Source of the DNA: Geminicoccaceae bacterium | GTDB taxonomy: Bacteria > Pseudomonadota > Alphaproteobacteria > Geminicoccales > Geminicoccaceae | Direction: 5' to 3' | Assembly (NCBI GenBank): GCA_028279345.1 | Contig: JANQNY010000078.1 | Location: 1-64,000, forward strand | DNA: 64,000 bases | Notes under the pieces: model-generated | What the model was told of the DNA's origin: nothing | Seen by the model: only the letters and a program-made list of their open reading frames with translations | Databases searched by the model: none | Translations under genes and position numbers: made by a program | Shown here: positions 29,600-38,771 of the stretch, piece after piece | Layout of the letters: every line of letters starts with the position of its first letter | How positions within the stretch are numbered: position 1 is the stretch's first letter

Positions 29600-31186
29600 T
29601 CAATCGGCCTGCCCGATCCTGCCGACATGCCGGAGCGCTACTGCCGCAAGGATGACAAGGGCAGTTACGGTGACTGCGCTGAAGACAGCCGCGCCTTCGA
29701 AGCCTCCCATGAACGCGATCTGCGCTGATTCAATCAGCCCAGCAGGCAACGCCGGCGCGATGGCCGTTGCCGCCCAGAGGCTGTCGCTCACCGCTTCGCT
29801 CGCACCCTCGGCCAAGTTGTCCGGCAAGTGCTCCAGCATGGTGCGGCGATAGATGGCGGTGGATAGGCTGCCAAGTATCGCGATGCCGAGTGAGACCCCC
29901 AGGTCCTGAACGGTCTCGGACATCGCCGAGGCTGAGCCCGCCTTGTCGGGCGGTGCGGCTCCGACGACCAGATTGGTGCCCAGCGCAGCGATGGTCCCCA
30001 GCCCGAGGTAGGCGAGCGAGAAGCCAGCAACGACCATGGCGACGGCTGCTCGTCCCTCGCCCAACTGGGTGAGCATCACATAGCCGACGACCGACAGACC
30101 AAGTGCACCGGCAACGACGAAGCCTGGCCGCACATGCCGTGCGACGAGCGGTGCGCCGAGACCGGCTGCGACCATGGCGAGCGCGGGTGGCCCCATCCAC
30201 AAGCCAGCAACCAAAGGCGAGAAGCCCGCTACGAGCTGGAGATACTGCGTGACCAGCAACATCGTTCCGCCGACGGCAATCAGCCCGAAGAGCAGCACGA
30301 TCAGGGCTACGGAAAAGGCTCGGTTGCCAAACAGGCTCATGTCGAGCAGCGGATCGGCCAGCCGCCGTTGCCGCCGGACGAAGAGCACTGCAAAGCAGAA
30401 ACCTACGGCGATCGCGGCGACTGCATCGGTGACATAGCCATACTTGGCAATCTGCTTGATGCCGTAGATCACTGGCAGCATTGCGGCGAGCGAGAGTGCC
30501 ACGCTGAAGAGGTCGATCCGCCCCGCGTCCGGCGCGCGATACTCGGGCAACAGCACTGGCGCGAGCACCAGCAAGAGCCCGACAACCGGCACGGCGAGCA
30601 GAAAGCCCGCACCCCACCAGAAGTGTTCGAGCAGCGCCCCGCCCACGACCGGTCCGGCTGCCATGCCGAGGGCAAACATGGTCGCCCACACACCGAAGCC
30701 GAGCGCCCGTTGGCGGGGATCGGCAAAGAGATTGCTGATGAGTGCAAGGGTGGAGGGCATCAGCGTTGCACCGGCGACGCCGAGCGCCGCTCTCGCCGCG
30801 ATCAGCATCAAGGCGCTGGTCGAAAAGGCCGCGATCACGGAAGCAACGGCGAACGCAGCGGCGCCAACCATCAGGAGTTTGCGCCGGCCGATGCGGTCGC
30901 CGAGCGTTCCCATGGTGATCAGGAAGCCCGCGATCATGAAGCCATACGCGTCCATGATCCACAGCGCCTCGGTGCTCGTCGGCTGCAGATCGGTAGCGAG
31001 CGCCGGCAGCGCCAGATGAAGCAGCGTTAGATCGAGGCCGAGCAGAATGGTTGGCAACGCCAACAGCGCCAGTCCCAGCCATTCCCGTGGGCCGGCCTTG
31101 GCAGCCGATGGTGTCTCGCCTCGGACTGCCGCTTCGGGGTTCGAAGCCCCAGCCTTCCGCACAACGTCGTCGCAGTGATCCGTCAT
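29600..31186 (-). CDS. MFS drug exporter, DHA2 (14-helix) family
   Basis: A 528-residue inner-membrane antiporter of the SmvA/QacA type. It has the D1 motif LDLTLLHLALPALATDL, the loop motif GTLGDRIGRRKLL between helices 2 and 3, and GVAGATLMPSTLALI in helix 4, with about fourteen hydrophobic segments. Probable role is proton-driven export of cationic or other toxic compounds. The ATG follows GGAGG. It is divergent from an XRE regulator 85 bases away, an arrangement typical of an inducible efflux pump. Confidence 0.93.
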   Translation of the reverse strand: MTDHCDDVVRKAGASNPEAAVRGETPSAAKAGPREWLGLALLALPTILLGLDLTLLHLALPALATDLQPTSTEALWIMDAYGFMIAGFLITMGTLGDRIGRRKLLMVGAAAFAVASVIAAFSTSALMLIAARAALGVAGATLMPSTLALISNLFADPRQRALGFGVWATMFALGMAAGPVVGGALLEHFWWGAGFLLAVPVVGLLLVLAPVLLPEYRAPDAGRIDLFSVALSLAAMLPVIYGIKQIAKYGYVTDAVAAIAVGFCFAVLFVRRQRRLADPLLDMSLFGNRAFSVALIVLLFGLIAVGGTMLLVTQYLQLVAGFSPLVAGLWMGPPALAMVAAGLGAPLVARHVRPGFVVAGALGLSVVGYVMLTQLGEGRAAVAMVVAGFSLAYLGLGTIAALGTNLVVGAAPPDKAGSASAMSETVQDLGVSLGIAILGSLSTAIYRRTMLEHLPDNLAEGASEAVSDSLWAATAIAPALPAGLIESAQIAFMGGFEGAAVFSAVTVTALVILAAVALRHVGRIGQAD

Positions 31187-31226
31187 TTCGCCTCCGTGTA
31201 GAGGCCTACAATCCGGGCGGATCCTG

Positions 31227-31258
31227 CCTATTACTATGTAGGAAGTTATCCTATTACT
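31227..31258. promoter_or_regulatory. Direct repeats CCTATTACT between exporter and regulator
   Basis: Two identical nonamers CCTATTACT start 23 bases apart in the AT-rich centre of the divergent MFS/XRE spacer; the first also begins a CCTA-N8-TAGG inverted repeat. Their position, 14 bases before the regulator start and about 40 bases before the exporter start, fits an operator bound by the XRE protein. Confidence 0.55.
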
Positions 31259-31271
31259 GGGAGCAATACTC

Positions 31272-32063
31272 TTGTCCGGCCGCGCTCTTGCGCGCACACG
31301 AAGTGATCTCTCGCACTTCGTCATGCGCCACCGAAGAAAGCTCACACCCGACGCTGTCGGTCTGCCCGCTGCCGGAAGCCGGCGTACACCGGGCCTGAGG
31401 CGCGAGGAAGTGGCCGCGCTCGCGGGTGTCGGGCTTACCTGGTACACGTGGTTTGAGCAGGGTCGCGACATCCAGGTCTCGGAGAGCTTTCTGCTGAACG
31501 TCGCGAAGGCGCTAAGGCTGGATGACGCCGAATGCACCCACCTCTTCCTGCTAGCTCATCGACGCCCGCCACCACCGGAGGCCTGTCAATGGTCGACCGT
31601 TGGCCCGCTGGTCCAGCAACTGCTGGACGATCTGCCGGCGCGGCCGGCTTATGTCTTGAATCTGCGGTGGGACGTCATCGCGTGGAACGGGACGGCCGAC
31701 CGGTTGTTCGATTTCGCCAGCCGACCGCACCGAGACCGCAATATCGTGCGTATGGTCTTTGCCGATCCGGACTTGCGGCGCCGCTTGCCGGCGTGGCGGG
31801 AGGATGCCCCCCGCCTGCTCGCGCAATTCCGCTGCGATCTGGCGGGCGCACCGGACGATCCGGGTATGCTTTGGCTGATCGACGAGTTGAAACTCGTGTC
31901 GCCTGATTTTCGACGTTGGATCGAGCAGCCGAGCAAGGAAAACTACAGCTGGGGGCTTGGAACCATACTCGGCAACGACGGCAAGCGACGTCGTTTCAGC
32001 CATCAGATGCTAACGGTGGACGAACACCGCTACCTGAAGATGGTCGTGTACTTCCAGCAGTAA
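31272..32063 (+). CDS. XRE-family regulator with MmyB-like ligand-binding domain
   Basis: The 263-residue protein has an N-terminal helix-turn-helix with the group signature RRTPGLRREEVAALAGVGLTWYTWFEQGRDIQVS (residues about 36-70) and a C-terminal MmyB-like PAS-fold domain from about residue 110 that in relatives binds fatty-acid-like ligands. TTG at 31272 has GGGAGC upstream. It is divergent from a DHA2 exporter and probably controls it and itself through the repeated CCTATTACT sites. Confidence 0.92.
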   Translation: MSGRALARTRSDLSHFVMRHRRKLTPDAVGLPAAGSRRTPGLRREEVAALAGVGLTWYTWFEQGRDIQVSESFLLNVAKALRLDDAECTHLFLLAHRRPPPPEACQWSTVGPLVQQLLDDLPARPAYVLNLRWDVIAWNGTADRLFDFASRPHRDRNIVRMVFADPDLRRRLPAWREDAPRLLAQFRCDLAGAPDDPGMLWLIDELKLVSPDFRRWIEQPSKENYSWGLGTILGNDGKRRRFSHQMLTVDEHRYLKMVVYFQQ

Positions 32064-32146
32064 GTCGTGGTCTGGAGCCTTAGGATCGTGACGACAATGG
32101 ACGTTTCCGCGAACGTTTGTCCGTGCCAAATCGAGGTGCCGGTGGT

Positions 32147-32755
32147 TCACGGCACTTGCAACGGCACGCGGCCGATCGGGATGGCCGGCGGCAGGCCCCA
32201 CTCGCGGCCGGCGTCTGAGAGTAGGCACCAGACATGATCGGCGTGCGAGCGCCGGACGAACAGGCGGAACACCGGGTCCTCTGCGGTGAGCCAAAGCCAG
32301 ATCGATGACTTGGCGAGCATCGTTGCGACAGCCGTGCCTGCGGCGAAGGCCCGCGGGTGCAGGTCGATAGTGACGAGCTTGGCGAGTAGGTTGCGAGCGT
32401 GGCGTCCGCCGATCTCGATCCCCGCATAGGCATCGCTAACGTCGACAAGCTGGTAGTGCTGTTCGGCGAGGCCGGCGCGCAGGCGCTCGCGCAACCGCGT
32501 CGGCTCCGCGGCGGTGATGAGGACCCATTCATCCGGACCCAGCCAAAGCGCTTCGAGGTCGTCGCCGATGCCGGTCGTTCCAACAGCTCGCGGGAGGTCG
32601 ACCCCGGTGGCGAGCCGGAACGGCTCGGCAGCGGCTTCCGGCTCACAGCGGAGGATCAAGAGGCCTGCGGGCGCGTGCTCGGCGAGCCGCGCCTCGTCGC
32701 CCACGACGATCGGGTCGCGGTGGCCCAAGGGTGTGCGTTCGACGGGTGCGCTCAC
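32147..32755 (-). CDS. soxG: Sarcosine oxidase subunit gamma
   Basis: The gamma subunit of heterotetrameric sarcosine oxidase, a GcvT-like small subunit of 202 residues that packs against alpha. Visible features are WLGPDEWVLI near residue 70, VDVSDAYAGIEIGG-ARNLLAK in the middle, and SSIWLWLT..FRLFVRRSHADHVW..L near the end. The GTG overlaps the soxA stop (GTGA), so the operon order soxB-D-A-G is kept with translational coupling. The complex oxidises sarcosine to glycine in the cytoplasm, passing the methyl group to tetrahydrofolate or releasing formaldehyde. Confidence 0.93.
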   Translation of the reverse strand: MSAPVERTPLGHRDPIVVGDEARLAEHAPAGLLILRCEPEAAAEPFRLATGVDLPRAVGTTGIGDDLEALWLGPDEWVLITAAEPTRLRERLRAGLAEQHYQLVDVSDAYAGIEIGGRHARNLLAKLVTIDLHPRAFAAGTAVATMLAKSSIWLWLTAEDPVFRLFVRRSHADHVWCLLSDAGREWGLPPAIPIGRVPLQVP

Positions 32756-35751
32756 GCTTCGCCCTGCTCGGCGGCGAGGAAATCCGGCGCACAGATGACG
32801 GCCGGGGCGGGCGACGCGCCGGCGCGAGCGACATAGACCGTCTGGCCCATGAGCCCGCGACCGCCCTCGACCAGCGCCAAGGCGATGGAGCGGTCGAGGT
32901 TGGGGCTGAAGTAGCTCGACGTGACGTGGCCCAGCATGGGTGTGCGCGGCTGCTGCTCGTTGGCCGTTTCGATGATCTGAGAGCCTTCCGGAATGACGAA
33001 GGCCGGGTCCTCCGTGCGCAGGCCCACGAGTTGGCGCCGGTCGTCGCGCGCCGTGTCGCTGCGGAAGAGCGAGCGGCGGCCGATGAAGTCGGCGCTCTTC
33101 TTCACCGCCCAGTCCATGCCGAGGTCGATCAGGGTCACGGTGCCGTCGGTGTCCTGCCCTGCGATGATGAAGCCCTTTTCGGCGCGGAGGAGATGCATAC
33201 CCTCGGTGCCGTAGGGTGTGATGCCGTAGGCGGCGCCACGCTCCATCAGCATGTTCCAGAGCCAGAGACCGTAACGCGTGGGCACGTTGATCTCGTAGGA
33301 CAGCTCGCCGGTGAAGGAGATGCGGAAGACCCGCGCCGGCACGCCCGCGACATGGCCCGTGCGGTGGGTCATGAACGGAAACGCGTCGGGGTCCGGATCG
33401 ATGTCGTCCAGAAGGTCCGCCATGAGCTGGGGCGCGAGCGGGCCGGAGATGGATGCGACCGCCCATTGCTCGGTCGCGGAGGTCAGATAGACCCGCAGCT
33501 CCGGCCACTCGGTCTGGAGATACTCTTCGAGCCAGCTCAGCACCTTTGCCGCACCACCGGTCGTCGTCGTCATGTGGAAGTGGTCGTCGGCGAGGCACGC
33601 GGTGACGCCGTCGTCGAAGACCATGCCGTCCTCGTTGAGCATGAGCCCGTAGCGGCAGCGGCCGGGCGCCAGCTTGAGCCAGGCGTTGGTGTAGACGCGG
33701 TTGAGGAAGGTCCGGGCATCGGGCCCGCGCACGTCGATCTTGCCCAGCGTCGACGCGTCGAGCACGACCACGCCCGTGCGCGCCGCCTTGCACTCGCGCA
33801 TCAGCGCATCATCGAAGCTCTCGCCAGGCGCCGGGTAGACGCGTGGGCGCAGCCAATCGCCCACCAGCTCGAACACCGCGCCGGCCTCGACATGGGCTTC
33901 GTGCATCGGCGTCGTGCGGCGCGGATGAAACAGCTCGCCGACATGCTGGCCGGCGACGGCACCGAAGCTCACCGGCTTGTAGGGCGGCCGGAAGGTCGTT
34001 ACGCCGACCTCGCCAATGGGCTTGTCGAGCGCCCGCGCGATGATCGCGAAGCCGTTGGTGCCCGAGGTTTTGCCCTGGTCGGTGCCCATGCCGAGCGTCG
34101 TGTAGCGCTTGGCCAGCTCGACCGACGCGTAGCCCTCCTGCACGGCGAGGTGCAGGTCCTTGGCGGTGACGTCGTCCTGCAGGTCGACGAAGGCGCGCGT
34201 CCGCGCTGGCGGCAACGCCGAGGGCAGCTCCCATGTCGGTTGGACGCTGTAGGTCTCGAAGCTCTCTACAGACGTTGTGGCGGGCGGCTGCGGCGCGGTG
34301 GTGTCCACGGCTGCGACAGCCTCGGCGAGCGCATCGGCGAGCGCGAATGTCCCGGTCGCGGCCCCGGCAACCTGCATGCCGCGGTGCGCGCCGGCCGGAC
34401 GGAAGGCCGCTATGGCGTCGTCGAAGACGAGCGCGCCGCCCGCCTGCGAGAACAGCGCGACGTTGGGCGACCAGCCGCCGGAGATGGCGAGCAGGTCGCA
34501 GTCGAAAGCCGCCTGATCGCCCCTGAGGCCACCTGCGCCGTCGAGCTTGGCGACGGTCACGCCGGCGACGCGGCGGCGGCCGCGGGTGGCGATGACGCCC
34601 GCACGGGCGTGGATCGGCATCTGGAGAGCCTGTGCGCGGGCGACAAGCTCGGCGCCAGGGGCCTCGCGCACATCCACGATTGCAGCAACCTCGGCACCGG
34701 CACTGGCGAGGTCGAAGGCCGTCTGCCAGGCGCCATCGTTGTTGGTGAAGACCACTGCGCGGCGACCGGCGAGCACGCCGTAGCGATGGAGGAACGTGCG
34801 CACGGCACCTGCCAGCATCACGCCAGGCCGGTCATTGCCGTGAAAGACGAGGGGGCGTTCGACGGCACCGGTCGCGAGCACCACGTGACCCGCGCGCACG
34901 CGCCAAAGCCGCTGGCGCGGCAGCCGGTCGTCGCGCTCTTCGGGGTGCAGATGGTCCTGCACGTCCTCGACGAGCCCGACCCAGTTGTCATCGTAGTGTC
35001 CGAACGCGCAGGTGCGCCGCAGCACCGTCACCTCGGGCAGCGCTGCGAGTTCCGCGGTGACGGCCTCGACCCACGCCCGGCCGGCTTGGCCCTCGATCAT
35101 CGAGCTGTCCGCGGCCTCGTTGAGGAGGCGACCGCCGAGATAGGGCGTCTCCTCGGCGAGGACGACGCGCGCGCCGCTCGCCGCGGCTGTTCGTGCCGCC
35201 GCGAGGCCCACCGGGCCGCCGCCGATCACAAGGACCTCGCAATGCCGGTTGACGTGCTCGTAGCGATCAGGGTCCGGCGCTTCCGGACACCGGCCGAGGC
35301 CCGCCGCGCGGCGGATCGTCGGCTCGAAGGTCATCCAGCTGCCGGGCGGGCCCATAAAGGTCTTGTAGTAGAAGCCTGAAGGCAGGAAGCGCGCCGCCAA
35401 GTCGTTGATCTCACCCACGTCGACCTGAAGCGACGGCCAGCAGTTCTGAGCGAAGGCCTCGAGGCCGTCCCAGAGTTCGAGCTCGGTGGCGCGCACGTTC
35501 GGGACGATCGTCGCCGGATCGCGGCCAACTTGCACGAGCGCCGCCGGGTCCTCGCTGCCGGCGCCGAGGATGCCGCGCGGGCGATGGTACTTGAAGCTGC
35601 GGGCCACCAGGTGGACACCATTGGCCAGCAGCGCCGAGGCGAGCGTGTCGCCGGCATAGCCCTGCATGGCCTTGCCGGCGAAGCTGAAGCGGATCGGCCG
35701 GCTCCGGTCGATGAGCCCGCCCTGTTCGAGGCGAAAGGGCTGGGCGCTCAC
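32752..35751 (-). CDS. soxA: Sarcosine oxidase subunit alpha
   Basis: The 999-residue alpha subunit carries NAD+ and tetrahydrofolate sites and helps bind FMN. From the N terminus: a 2Fe-2S-ferredoxin-like domain without iron ligands (FSFAGKAMQGYAGDTLASALLA), an NAD-binding domain with VLVIGGGPVGLAAARTAAASG near residue 175, and a C-terminal GcvT-type folate domain from about residue 600 (LDASTLGKIDVRGPDA, SFTGELSYEINVP). GTG at 35751 is used because it overlaps the soxD stop as GTGA and gives the standard SAQPFRLEQGGLIDR start. Confidence 0.96.
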   Translation of the reverse strand: MSAQPFRLEQGGLIDRSRPIRFSFAGKAMQGYAGDTLASALLANGVHLVARSFKYHRPRGILGAGSEDPAALVQVGRDPATIVPNVRATELELWDGLEAFAQNCWPSLQVDVGEINDLAARFLPSGFYYKTFMGPPGSWMTFEPTIRRAAGLGRCPEAPDPDRYEHVNRHCEVLVIGGGPVGLAAARTAAASGARVVLAEETPYLGGRLLNEAADSSMIEGQAGRAWVEAVTAELAALPEVTVLRRTCAFGHYDDNWVGLVEDVQDHLHPEERDDRLPRQRLWRVRAGHVVLATGAVERPLVFHGNDRPGVMLAGAVRTFLHRYGVLAGRRAVVFTNNDGAWQTAFDLASAGAEVAAIVDVREAPGAELVARAQALQMPIHARAGVIATRGRRRVAGVTVAKLDGAGGLRGDQAAFDCDLLAISGGWSPNVALFSQAGGALVFDDAIAAFRPAGAHRGMQVAGAATGTFALADALAEAVAAVDTTAPQPPATTSVESFETYSVQPTWELPSALPPARTRAFVDLQDDVTAKDLHLAVQEGYASVELAKRYTTLGMGTDQGKTSGTNGFAIIARALDKPIGEVGVTTFRPPYKPVSFGAVAGQHVGELFHPRRTTPMHEAHVEAGAVFELVGDWLRPRVYPAPGESFDDALMRECKAARTGVVVLDASTLGKIDVRGPDARTFLNRVYTNAWLKLAPGRCRYGLMLNEDGMVFDDGVTACLADDHFHMTTTTGGAAKVLSWLEEYLQTEWPELRVYLTSATEQWAVASISGPLAPQLMADLLDDIDPDPDAFPFMTHRTGHVAGVPARVFRISFTGELSYEINVPTRYGLWLWNMLMERGAAYGITPYGTEGMHLLRAEKGFIIAGQDTDGTVTLIDLGMDWAVKKSADFIGRRSLFRSDTARDDRRQLVGLRTEDPAFVIPEGSQIIETANEQQPRTPMLGHVTSSYFSPNLDRSIALALVEGGRGLMGQTVYVARAGASPAPAVICAPDFLAAEQGEA

Positions 35752-36032
35752 GCGCGGTCGGTCCACGGCCGGTCTTCACCCACGCGATAGACGGCAAGGA
35801 TCTCATCGGTTGCGGTGTCCCGCAGCGCGTTGAACCACTTGCGGCAGCCACCGCTGTGGCACCAGCGCTCGGCGAACACGCCCTTGGTGTTGCTGCGCAT
35901 GAAGACGAACTCGGCCCATTCGGCGTCGCTCAGCTGCTCCGGATGCTGAGGCCGGCTGATATGGGCTTCGCCGCCATTGGTGAACTCGGTCGGCTCGCGG
36001 GGGCCACAATAGGGACAGGTGATGCGGAACAT
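35748..36032 (-). CDS. soxD: Sarcosine oxidase subunit delta
   Basis: The small zinc-binding delta subunit, 94 residues. It starts with RITCPYCGPREPTEF (two zinc cysteines) and contains RWCHSGGCRKWFNALRDT (a further cysteine/histidine pair), the usual pattern for tetrameric sarcosine oxidase. Size and position between soxB and soxA are standard. The start lies 13 bases after the soxB stop. Confidence 0.94.
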   Translation of the reverse strand: MFRITCPYCGPREPTEFTNGGEAHISRPQHPEQLSDAEWAEFVFMRSNTKGVFAERWCHSGGCRKWFNALRDTATDEILAVYRVGEDRPWTDRA

Positions 36033-36045
36033 GCGTATCGCTCGA

Positions 36046-37302
36046 CTAGTGCGCCACGGCGGCGGCACCATGCTCGGCGACCAGCTTGCCGGTGGTGAAG
36101 CGCTCGAGCGTGTAGGGCGCCGCGATCTCGTTCGGGGCGTCGTTGGCCACGAGGTCGGCGAAGACGTGGCCCGAGCCCGGCGTCGCCTTCCACCCACCGG
36201 TGCCCCAGCCGCCATTGATGTAGAAGCCCCGGAGCGGCGTCTTCGAGATGATCGGGCTCGCGTCGGGGCAGATGTCGACGGTGCCTGCCCAGTGCCGCAT
36301 GAGCTTCATGCGCGAGAACTGCGGGAACAGCTCCAGGAGTGCGGCAATCTCCTCCTCGATGACGTGGAAGCCGCCGCGCTGGGTGTAGGACTGATGCAGG
36401 TCGATGCCGGCGCCGATGACCAGCTCCCCCTTGTCCGACTGGCTGCAATAGGCGTGCACGGCGTTCGACATGACCACGCAGGGGAGGATCGGCTTCACCG
36501 GCTCCGAGACGAGCGCCTGGAGCGGGTGGCTGACGATGGGTAGGCGCAGGTCCACCATGCTGGCGATGACGCTCGTATGCCCGGCGGTGACGCTCGCCAC
36601 CTTGGGTGTCTTGATGGTGCCGCGCGTGGTGCGCACGGCCGTGACGGCGCCACCGGCGACGTCGATGCCGAGCACCTCGCAGTTCTGCACGATGTCGACG
36701 CCGAGCCCGCTCGCCGCGCGTGCATAGCCCCAGACGACGGCGTCGTGCCGGTTGACGCCGCCCGAGCGCTGCAGCGTCGCGCCGATGACGGGGTAGCGGA
36801 CATTGTCTGAAATGTTGATCGGCGGGCAGAAGTCCTTCACCTGCCTGGCGTCGAGCCACTCGGCATCGACCCCGTTGAGCCGATTGGCCTCGACGCGGCG
36901 CTTGAGCTGGCGGGCCTCGCCGTCGTCGTGGGCGAGGTTCATGACGCCCCGATGGCTCATCATGATGTTGAAGTTCAGCTCGCGGCCCAGGTTGCGCCAG
37001 AGCTGCATGGCGTGGTCGTAGATGGCGGCACTGGCGTCGTAGAGATAGTTCGAGCGGATGATGGTGGTGTTGCGCGCGGCGTTGCCACCACCGAGCCAGC
37101 CCTTCTCCAGTACCGCGACGTTGGTGAGCCCGTGCTCCTTGGCCAGGTAGTACGCGGTGGCGCAGCCATGCCCGCCGCCGCCGATGACCACGGCATCATA
37201 GGCCTGCTTCGGTTCGGCATTGCGCCAGGCCGGCTGCCAGCCGCGATGGCCACCGATGCCCTCGCGCAGGAGCGACAAGAGCGAGTAACGTTGCGCCGTC
37301 AT
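36046..37302 (-). CDS. soxB: Sarcosine oxidase subunit beta
   Basis: The catalytic beta subunit, 418 residues, carrying FAD and covalent FMN. It opens [11 protein letters not shown], then the Rossmann motif [19 protein letters not shown] near residue 37, [22 protein letters not shown] near 65 and a late [30 protein letters not shown]. The ATG at 37302 gives the usual N terminus; an in-frame ATG nine codons earlier is less likely. It is the first gene of the soxBDAG operon, 90 bases downstream of the AraC-type regulator. Confidence 0.96.
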   Translation of the reverse strand: MTAQRYSLLSLLREGIGGHRGWQPAWRNAEPKQAYDAVVIGGGGHGCATAYYLAKEHGLTNVAVLEKGWLGGGNAARNTTIIRSNYLYDASAAIYDHAMQLWRNLGRELNFNIMMSHRGVMNLAHDDGEARQLKRRVEANRLNGVDAEWLDARQVKDFCPPINISDNVRYPVIGATLQRSGGVNRHDAVVWGYARAASGLGVDIVQNCEVLGIDVAGGAVTAVRTTRGTIKTPKVASVTAGHTSVIASMVDLRLPIVSHPLQALVSEPVKPILPCVVMSNAVHAYCSQSDKGELVIGAGIDLHQSYTQRGGFHVIEEEIAALLELFPQFSRMKLMRHWAGTVDICPDASPIISKTPLRGFYINGGWGTGGWKATPGSGHVFADLVANDAPNEIAAPYTLERFTTGKLVAEHGAAAVAH

Positions 37303-37392
37303 GGGTGGGTGACCGCTCTCCGACAGCATCGAACACTCATGACCGGCGCCGTCGACGTCGGCTGGCGAGATCCAGCCGGTGGTAGCTTCTCG

Positions 37393-38427
37393 CTAGCGCA
37401 CATTGTGGCTCGCGCGCGACATCCCTTTGCCTCCATGCGACACGCGTTCGTTCGGGACGCGCTCCATCTCCTGGCGTTCGTCCCGTGGCGAACGGTGGAA
37501 CGCCTCGCGGTAGCACCGCGCGAAGTGCGAGGCTGAGGAGAAGCCGGAAGCGACCGCTACTTGGATGACGGACATCGAGGTCTGCTTGAGCAAGAGCCGC
37601 GCGCGTTTGAGCCGCAGCTCCAGGTAGTAGCGCGAAGGCGTCGTCTTGAGCCGTTGCTTGAACAGCCGCTCGAGCTGGCGTGGTGACAGCTCGACGGCCT
37701 CGGCGACGTCGGCCAGCGGAACAGGGCTTTCGACATAGGCCTCCATATGCGCGATCGCGGCCAGGAGCTTCGGATGCGTGATGCCGGTTCGATACTGGAT
37801 GGGTAGGCGTTGTGGGTCGTGCGGGTGGCGGACCGAATGGTGCAGCAGGAACTCGGCGACCTGTACGGCCAGATCTTCGCCGTGGGCGAGACCGATCCAG
37901 CTCAGCATCATGTCCATCGGCGCTGTGCCGCCCGAGCAGGTGTAGCGATCACGGTCGATCTCGAAGAGCGTCGCCGTGATGTCGAGGTCCGGGAAGACCT
38001 CGACGAACCCTTCGACGTTCTCCCAGTGCAGCGTGCAGCGATAGCCGTCGAGCACGCCCGCACGCGCAAGCGCAATGGTGCCGGTGCAGACACCGCCGAG
38101 CCCCACACCGTGCCTGGCAAGCTCGCGCAGGCGCTGCGCCACCCGCGCGTCATCGAAATGCTCCGCACCCAGGCCCGCGCAGACGAGGAGCGTTCCCGCC
38201 TTGCCGGTGTCGCGAAGCGCCGCGCCCGGCACAACGGTGACACCGTTGCTGGCGGTTACGGGTGCGCCGTCCACGCTGAAGGTCCGCCACCGGTAGAGCG
38301 TTCGCCCCGCCAGCTGGTTGGCGGCCCGCAACGGCTCCACGACCGACGCGAACGCCATCATCGAAAAGTTGGGCAGTATAAGGAGATCGATATCTGTGGT
38401 GGTTTCCGGCTGTTCAGTACCGGTCAT
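37393..38427 (-). CDS. GlxA/GbdR-type transcriptional regulator (DJ-1 domain plus AraC HTH)
   Basis: The 344-residue protein joins an N-terminal DJ-1/PfpI-like ligand domain (LLILPNFSMMAFASVVEPLRAANQ; GGVCTGTIALARAGVLDG near residue 112) with a C-terminal AraC helix-turn-helix pair (VAEAVELSPRQLERLFKQRLKTTPSRYYLELRLKRAR, then VAVASGFSSASHFARCYREAF). This is the arrangement of GbdR, which senses glycine betaine and dimethylglycine, and of SouR, which senses sarcosine. Its position directly before soxBDAG and divergent from the demethylase operon argues that it controls both. Confidence 0.93.
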   Translation of the reverse strand: MTGTEQPETTTDIDLLILPNFSMMAFASVVEPLRAANQLAGRTLYRWRTFSVDGAPVTASNGVTVVPGAALRDTGKAGTLLVCAGLGAEHFDDARVAQRLRELARHGVGLGGVCTGTIALARAGVLDGYRCTLHWENVEGFVEVFPDLDITATLFEIDRDRYTCSGGTAPMDMMLSWIGLAHGEDLAVQVAEFLLHHSVRHPHDPQRLPIQYRTGITHPKLLAAIAHMEAYVESPVPLADVAEAVELSPRQLERLFKQRLKTTPSRYYLELRLKRARLLLKQTSMSVIQVAVASGFSSASHFARCYREAFHRSPRDERQEMERVPNERVSHGGKGMSRASHNVR

Positions 38428-38771
38428 GATATGCGGTTCCTGGCAATCGCCGCGCGGTCAGTTTCTCATTTGTTCTTCTGATGTCTGCCGCGGTGTGAGC
38501 GCGGCGGCGCCCAACCGGTGAGTCCGCGGCAAGTCACTCTTGGTGTAGATTGTGGAGTCGCGCGGCCCACTTTGCCTTTGCGATTGACCAGGGTCTTGAT
38601 CCATGTGCCCGCTCAAGAGGATGGGGCGCCGGTCCACCCGCGCCGTCTGAACGAAAAAGACATGCGTGACGGATTTCGTCAATTTCCCGTCGCCATGGGA
38701 GTATCGGGCCATAGGCAACTGGTCGCAGACTGTGCGCTCATCAAGTATGCGCCAACGACTGGACGAGCCCG
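38428..38771. other. Divergent control region between regulator/sox and demethylase operons
   Basis: This 344-base stretch has no convincing gene. It is less G+C rich than its flanks, particularly near 38435-38490 and 38640-38690, as expected of promoters. It holds one clear inverted repeat (annotated separately). An 85-codon open frame at 38518-38775 lacks a ribosome-binding site and resembles nothing known to me. Confidence 0.6.
38667..38681. promoter_or_regulatory. Inverted repeat TGACG-N5-CGTCA, possible operator
   Basis: A perfect five-base inverted repeat with a GATTT spacer lies about 90 bases before the demethylase gene in the divergent control region. Its location suits a regulator site for the oxidative C1 operon. 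The AraC-type protein normally prefers direct or asymmetric sites, so another factor is possible. Confidence 0.35.

Noticed and set aside
32731-35379. Very long open frame (882 codons) opposite soxA
   Set aside because: It is the antisense shadow of a canonical sarcosine oxidase alpha gene, has Arg/Val/His-rich low-information sequence and no ribosome-binding site.
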